From NCBI RefSeq assembly GCF_000959725.1, contig NZ_CP009322.1, positions 992,001-1,056,000 of the forward strand: a DNA stretch of 64,000 nt, in the 5' to 3' direction. The position numbers and the translations under genes were made by a program. This document shows positions 60,384 to 64,000 of this stretch, piece after piece. Source of the DNA: Burkholderia gladioli. GTDB taxonomy: Bacteria; Pseudomonadota; Gammaproteobacteria; Burkholderiales; Burkholderiaceae. The first letter of the stretch is position 1. The number at the start of each line of letters is the position of its first letter. Under the pieces are notes generated by a model that worked only from the letters and a program-made list of their open reading frames with translations, was not told where the DNA came from and did not search any database.

Positions 60384-61241
60384 TTACCGGCCTTCCTCCG
60401 CCGAGCCGCCGCCATTGAGCCGCGCGGCCAGCGAACGCGCCGCCATGTCGAGCGCGAAACCGAGCACGCCGATCACCAGGATCACGGCCGCCAGCTCCGA
60501 GTAGGCGAGCCGGTCGCGCGTGTCGAGGATCAGGTAGCCGAGCCCGGAGCTCACGCCGATCATCTCGGCGGGCACCAGCACGATCCACAGAATCCCGATC
60601 GCGAGCCGAACGCCGGTCAGCACATGGGCGGCGATGCCGGGCACGTAGATGTGCCACAGCATTTCGGCGCGCGTCGCGGCCAGGCTGCGGCCCAGCTCGA
60701 TCCAGCGCCGGTCGAGCTGGGCGACGCCGGCCGCCGTGCTTAGGATCAGCGGCCAGACCGCGGCGAAGGCCAGCAGGAAGATCACGGCGCGATCGCCCAC
60801 CCCGAGCGACATCACCGCGACCGGCATCCAGGACAGCGGCGAGATCATGCGCAGGAACTGCAGCGTCGGCGACAGCGCGTGCTCGAGCCAGCGCAGCCGG
60901 CCGATCGCGAAGCCGGCCGGCACGCCCACCAGCAGCGCGCAGCCCAGGCCCGCCGCGATGCGGCGCAGGCTGGTGGCGACGTGCGTGAGCAACTGGTCGT
61001 CGCGGACCAGCGCCGGCAGCGCCTGCCAGGCGCGCAGCGGCGAGAATTGCGCAACCATCGCGTTGTTGCCGGCCAGCAGTGCCACCGCCAGCCACCAGAT
61101 GCCGAGCGCGGCGAGCAGGCCGGCGATACCGAGCAGCGCGCCGCGCAGGCGCGAGGTGGCGCCGGAGCGTGGCGCGACGGCGCCGCCCTGCGCCGCCGGT
61201 AAGGGGTCTTCCTCGCGCCTGGCGGGCAGCACGCTAAACAA
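60384..61241 (-). CDS. ABC transporter permease (SsuC/NrtB family)
   Basis: A 285-residue permease; the start is uncertain. A TTG at 61241 has AGGAG seven bases upstream, within the end of the binding-protein gene; a GTG at 61232 and a longer start at 61262 are alternatives. Six hydrophobic segments begin near LRGALLGIAGLLAALGIWWLAVALL. The EAA loop appears as ELGRSLAATRAEMLWHIYVPGIA, typical of the nitrate/sulfonate/bicarbonate family. It passes the substrate through the inner membrane with the ATPase encoded at 62427. Confidence 0.87.
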   Translation of the reverse strand: MFSVLPARREEDPLPAAQGGAVAPRSGATSRLRGALLGIAGLLAALGIWWLAVALLAGNNAMVAQFSPLRAWQALPALVRDDQLLTHVATSLRRIAAGLGCALLVGVPAGFAIGRLRWLEHALSPTLQFLRMISPLSWMPVAVMSLGVGDRAVIFLLAFAAVWPLILSTAAGVAQLDRRWIELGRSLAATRAEMLWHIYVPGIAAHVLTGVRLAIGILWIVLVPAEMIGVSSGLGYLILDTRDRLAYSELAAVILVIGVLGFALDMAARSLAARLNGGGSAEEGR

Positions 61242-62424
61242 GAATCGTCTCCTTGCGCGCATAACCGGCCGGCAGGCCGAACGCGGCCATGCCGCCGGCC
61301 GCCTCGATGCTCTTCTTCACGAAGCGATCGTCCACCAGGTCGCGCGCCGCGAAGGCCGGATCGAGCTGGGCCAGGAAGCCGTTCGCGCCTTCGGTCTGCG
61401 TGGTCTTCAGGCGGCGCACCAGTTCCTCCGTGTAGCTCGGGAACGGATAGGGCTGGAAGTCGATGCGCTTCTCGTGCCAGTCGGCGTGCTGGATCGCGCG
61501 ATCGCCGAGGTAGCGGCCCTCGTCGCCGGGCGGCGGCGCGAGCACTCGCCCGAGCAGGGCCGAGGCATGCGGCGTGTAGTGGTTGGCGCCTTCCCTGGAC
61601 AGCAGCTTCGCCGCGTCCTGCGGATGCGCGCGGGTCCAGAGCTGGGCCTTGACGATCGCGTCCACCACCTTCTGCGACCAGCCCGCGCGCTGCGTGAGGT
61701 CCTGCTCGTGCATGAAGATCGTGCAGCAGGCGTGATTGCGCCAGACGTCGCCCGTGAAGCGCAGGACCTTGCCGATGCCGAGCTGCTCGGCCGCCGCGTT
61801 GAACGGCTCGGCCACCGTGAAGCCGGCGATCTGCCTGGCGGCCAGCGCGGGCGGCATGTCGGACGGCGCCATCACGATCAGCGCGACTTCCCTGGGGCCC
61901 GGCGCGGCACCTTTCTTCAGCACCGGCTGCAGGCCCTGCGCGCGCAGCATGTCCTGCAGGATCACGTTGTGGATCGAATACCAGAACGGCACCGCCACGG
62001 TCTTGCCGCCCAGGTCGGCCAGCGAATTCACGTCGGGCGCGACCGTGATCGCCGAGCCGTTCACGTGGTTCCAGGCCACCACCTTGGCCGGCGCGCGGCT
62101 GCCGTAGCGCGCCCACAGCGTCATCGGCGAGAGCAGATGGACCACGTTGACCTGCCCGGACAGGAAGGCCTCCACCAACTGGGCCCAGCTGCGCAGCAAG
62201 GTCGGCTTCTCGGCATGCACGCCGGCCGCCTCGAAATAGCCGTTCGCATGCGCCACCAGCAGGGGCGTGGCATCGGCGATCGGCAGGTAGCCGATCCGCA
62301 CCGGCGCGTCGGGCTCGGCGGCCGCGCGCGCCGACAGCGAGTGCAGCAGCGGCGCGGCGCCGGCCACGGAGAACAGCGTGGCGAGCTTGAGCCACTCGCG
62401 GCGGGACATCGGGGTATCGCACAT
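61234..62424 (-). CDS. ABC transporter substrate-binding protein (NrtA/SsuA family)
   Basis: A 396-residue binding protein. The N-terminus MCDTPMSRREWLKLATLFSV looks like a twin-arginine-type signal (SRREWLK) with a hydrophobic stretch and a cleavage site near ARAAAE. IGYLPIADATPLLVAHANGYFEAAGV and FLSGQVNVVHLLSPMTLW are typical of the NrtA/CmpA branch, as is the length. Later VAEPFNAAAEQLGIGKVL is also seen. Substrate could be nitrate, cyanate or a sulfonate. It lies between ATPase and permease genes; the TGA of the ATPase lies two bases before its ATG. Confidence 0.9.
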   Translation of the reverse strand: MCDTPMSRREWLKLATLFSVAGAAPLLHSLSARAAAEPDAPVRIGYLPIADATPLLVAHANGYFEAAGVHAEKPTLLRSWAQLVEAFLSGQVNVVHLLSPMTLWARYGSRAPAKVVAWNHVNGSAITVAPDVNSLADLGGKTVAVPFWYSIHNVILQDMLRAQGLQPVLKKGAAPGPREVALIVMAPSDMPPALAARQIAGFTVAEPFNAAAEQLGIGKVLRFTGDVWRNHACCTIFMHEQDLTQRAGWSQKVVDAIVKAQLWTRAHPQDAAKLLSREGANHYTPHASALLGRVLAPPPGDEGRYLGDRAIQHADWHEKRIDFQPYPFPSYTEELVRRLKTTQTEGANGFLAQLDPAFAARDLVDDRFVKKSIEAAGGMAAFGLPAGYARKETILV

Positions 62425-62426
62425 CG

Positions 62427-63215
62427 TCAGGCGTCCATCGTGTAGGCGGGCGTGGCGGCGGCCGGCTGCATCGTCGCGTGCAGCGCCGCCAGGATCGGGA
62501 TGCGCAGCGCGCCGAGCGCCGGCAGTTGCGCGTCGCGCGGCGCGGGCACGTCCACCGGCCAGTCGCCGGCCAGGCGCCCGCCGTTGCCGAGCAGCAGCAC
62601 GCGGTCGGCCACGCGCAGCGCCTCGTCGATGTCGTGCGTGACGAGCAGGGCGGTCGCGCCGGTGCGGCGCGCCACCTCGACGAACAGGTCCTGCATGCCG
62701 GCGCGGGTGACCTCGTCGAGCGCGCCGAAGGGCTCGTCGAGCAGCAGCACGCGCGGCTCGCGCGCGAGGCTGCGAGCCAGCGCGGCGCGTTGCGCCATGC
62801 CGCCCGAGAGTTGGGCCGGGCGCCAGTGGCGCGCGTGTTCGAGGCCGACCGCGCGTAGCGCGGCCGTCACGCGGGCTTCGCGCGTGGCGCGCGTCAGCCG
62901 CGGTTGATGCTTGAAATCGAGGCCGAAGGCGACATTGCGCTCGACGTCGAGCCAGGGCAGCAGGGCCGGGTGCTGGAAGGCGAGCGCGATGTCGGCGCGC
63001 GGGCCCTTGATGGCCTCGCCGTCGAGTTCGATGCGCCCGGCGCTGGGCGCGGTGAGGCCGGCGATCGCGCGCAGCAGCGAGGACTTGCCGCAGCCGCTGG
63101 GCCCCAGCAGCGCGACGATCTCGCCGGGCTCGACGCGCAGGCTGAGCGCCTGCAGCACCGCGCGATTCGGATAACGCAGCGCGAGGCCGTCGATCGCGAG
63201 ATGGGCGCCGCTCAT
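62427..63215 (-). CDS. ABC transporter ATPase (nitrate/sulfonate type)
   Basis: A 262-residue ATPase from ATG 63215, which overlaps the end of the flavoprotein gene (ATGA). Walker A is GPSGCGKSS, the Q-loop is in LAFQHPALLPWLDV, the signature LSGGMAQRAALARSL, Walker B VLLLDEPFGALD, and the H-loop is in LLVTHDIDEAL. The close likeness to SsuB/TauB/NrtD types agrees with the binding protein and permease. The C-terminal 40 residues are extra. Confidence 0.94.
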   Translation of the reverse strand: MSGAHLAIDGLALRYPNRAVLQALSLRVEPGEIVALLGPSGCGKSSLLRAIAGLTAPSAGRIELDGEAIKGPRADIALAFQHPALLPWLDVERNVAFGLDFKHQPRLTRATREARVTAALRAVGLEHARHWRPAQLSGGMAQRAALARSLAREPRVLLLDEPFGALDEVTRAGMQDLFVEVARRTGATALLVTHDIDEALRVADRVLLLGNGGRLAGDWPVDVPAPRDAQLPALGALRIPILAALHATMQPAAATPAYTMDA

Positions 63216-64000
63216 GCCGCGTCGGCCTGGCGATGCCGGGCGAGCTGGGTCTTCAACTGCACCAGGCTCGGCGTGACGATCGGCACGAAGGAGGCTTCGC
63301 GCACGCGTCGCGCGGTGCCGTTCGCGCCATCGGCGCCGCGCAGGTAGCCGCGGCCGCCGACGGCCTGCACCTCCAGCGCGACGGCGGCCTCGACGGTCTC
63401 GACCAGCGCGATGCGCAGCTCGAACAGCGTGGCCGGGCGGGCCAGGAAGCTGCCGGCGAGCACGCCGTTCAGCAACTGGTCGCGCTGCCGGGAAAGTTGC
63501 GCGCGCACCGTTTCGATCTCGCTGGCGATGGCGCCGCGCGAGGCCTGGCCGGCTTCGCCGGCGGCGGCCAGCGCGCGGCGCGCGAGCCCCAGCGACATCC
63601 CGCATTGCAGGCCGAGGAAGGCGGGGCGCACGCGCGCGAGAAAGGCCGGCGCGTCGGCCGCGATGCGCCACGAGGCGTCGAGCACCGTGCCCTGGACGCC
63701 GAGCGCGGCGGTATTGCTGCCGCGCATCGCCACCAGGTCGAGATCCTCGCTGCGTTGCAGGCCGGGCGCGTCGTGCGGCAGCGCGAAGATCGACGGCGCG
63801 CTGCCGTCGTCGTGCTCGAACGCGGCGGCGGCGAGAAAACCCTCGCGGCGCAGGTTGGTGATCCAGGGCAGGCTGCCGTCGAGCCGGTAAGCGCCCGATG
63901 CATCGCGCGAGGCGCGCATCTGCAGCGACTCGATCGACGACAGGTATTTCATCGCGTTCGAGAGCCCGGTGGCGCCGGCCGTCTCGCCGCCGAGCAGGGA
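63212..64000 (-). CDS. Acyl-CoA dehydrogenase-like flavoprotein (partial)
   Basis: The frame runs past the right edge; the visible part is 262 codons. The last bases of the window encode GETAGATGLSNAMKYLSSIESL, an acyl-CoA dehydrogenase-type stretch, and the rest includes SLPWITNLRREGFLAAAAFE, the Arg-rich helices of the C-terminal domain and VETVEAAVALEVQAVGGRGYL. It resembles SfnB/DszC-type sulfur-acquisition monooxygenases or other acyl-CoA dehydrogenases. It overlaps the ATPase start, so it is the first gene seen of an operon with the ABC transporter. The start is outside the window. Confidence 0.75.
   Translation of the reverse strand, partial: SLLGGETAGATGLSNAMKYLSSIESLQMRASRDASGAYRLDGSLPWITNLRREGFLAAAAFEHDDGSAPSIFALPHDAPGLQRSEDLDLVAMRGSNTAALGVQGTVLDASWRIAADAPAFLARVRPAFLGLQCGMSLGLARRALAAAGEAGQASRGAIASEIETVRAQLSRQRDQLLNGVLAGSFLARPATLFELRIALVETVEAAVALEVQAVGGRGYLRGADGANGTARRVREASFVPIVTPSLVQLKTQLARHRQADAA

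Overview
The window is GC-rich proteobacterial DNA and looks like Burkholderia. The evidence is the codon use, the many LysR regulators, the OpcP-type porins, the MocR and Lrp regulators, an ACC deaminase (acdS) with its divergent Lrp-type regulator, and a glycosylated AIDA-type autotransporter. The gene content suggests a plant-associated species; I cannot name the species from the sequence alone. I see no rRNA, tRNA, insertion sequence, CRISPR array or replication origin.

Left part (1-8337): about half of an extracellular contractile injection system (phage-tail-like nanomachine) on the minus strand, reading right to left. Four related small beta-rich proteins come first, then a DUF4255 tail-terminator protein, a carboxypeptidase-regulatory-like protein, the sheath, tube protein 1, a tail-assembly protein, a 58-residue small protein, tube protein 2, and a long Ala/Arg-rich frame that leaves the window. 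The baseplate, spike and ATPase genes must lie beyond the left edge. An AT-rich 400-bp region separates this operon from the next gene.

Middle left (8338-23349): bestrophin-family channel, YdeP-like molybdopterin oxidoreductase divergent from a MocR regulator, a small winged-helix protein, a detoxification/catabolism group (two glyoxalase-fold proteins, two GSTs, LysR, a dimeric-barrel-like protein, tautomerase, metallo-beta-lactamase hydrolase, isochorismatase-like hydrolase, DUF4336, nitroreductase), an unrecognised 276-residue protein behind two palindromes, and a LysR gene.

Middle (23381-38733): a cassette of porin, exported alpha/beta hydrolase, MHS-family symporter and cytoplasmic paralogue of the hydrolase, which looks like an uptake and breakdown route for an ester- or amide-type nutrient. 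Next come the autotransporter adhesin with its overlapping heptosyltransferase, a small Cys-rich protein, an MgtA-type Mg2+ P-type ATPase with a long leader containing a small proline-containing ORF, a short CDF transporter, and a subtilisin-like lipoprotein protease.

Right (39326-64000): an aromatic-acid cassette (HpcH/HpaI aldolase, porin, AAHS-family transporter, gamma-resorcylate-type decarboxylase) with a divergent LysR gene and a striking 36-bp palindrome; a candidate ~75-nt small RNA; a 46-residue membrane peptide; an AlaX-type editing protein; a TRAP transporter (dctPQM); an AraC regulator and several small secreted proteins; an AT-richer block of AzlCD, DUF2000 and a membrane desaturase with its own palindromic operator; acdR/acdS followed by idonate/gluconate-type dehydrogenases; and an operon of acyl-CoA-dehydrogenase-like flavoprotein and sulfonate/nitrate-type ABC transporter that runs off the right edge.
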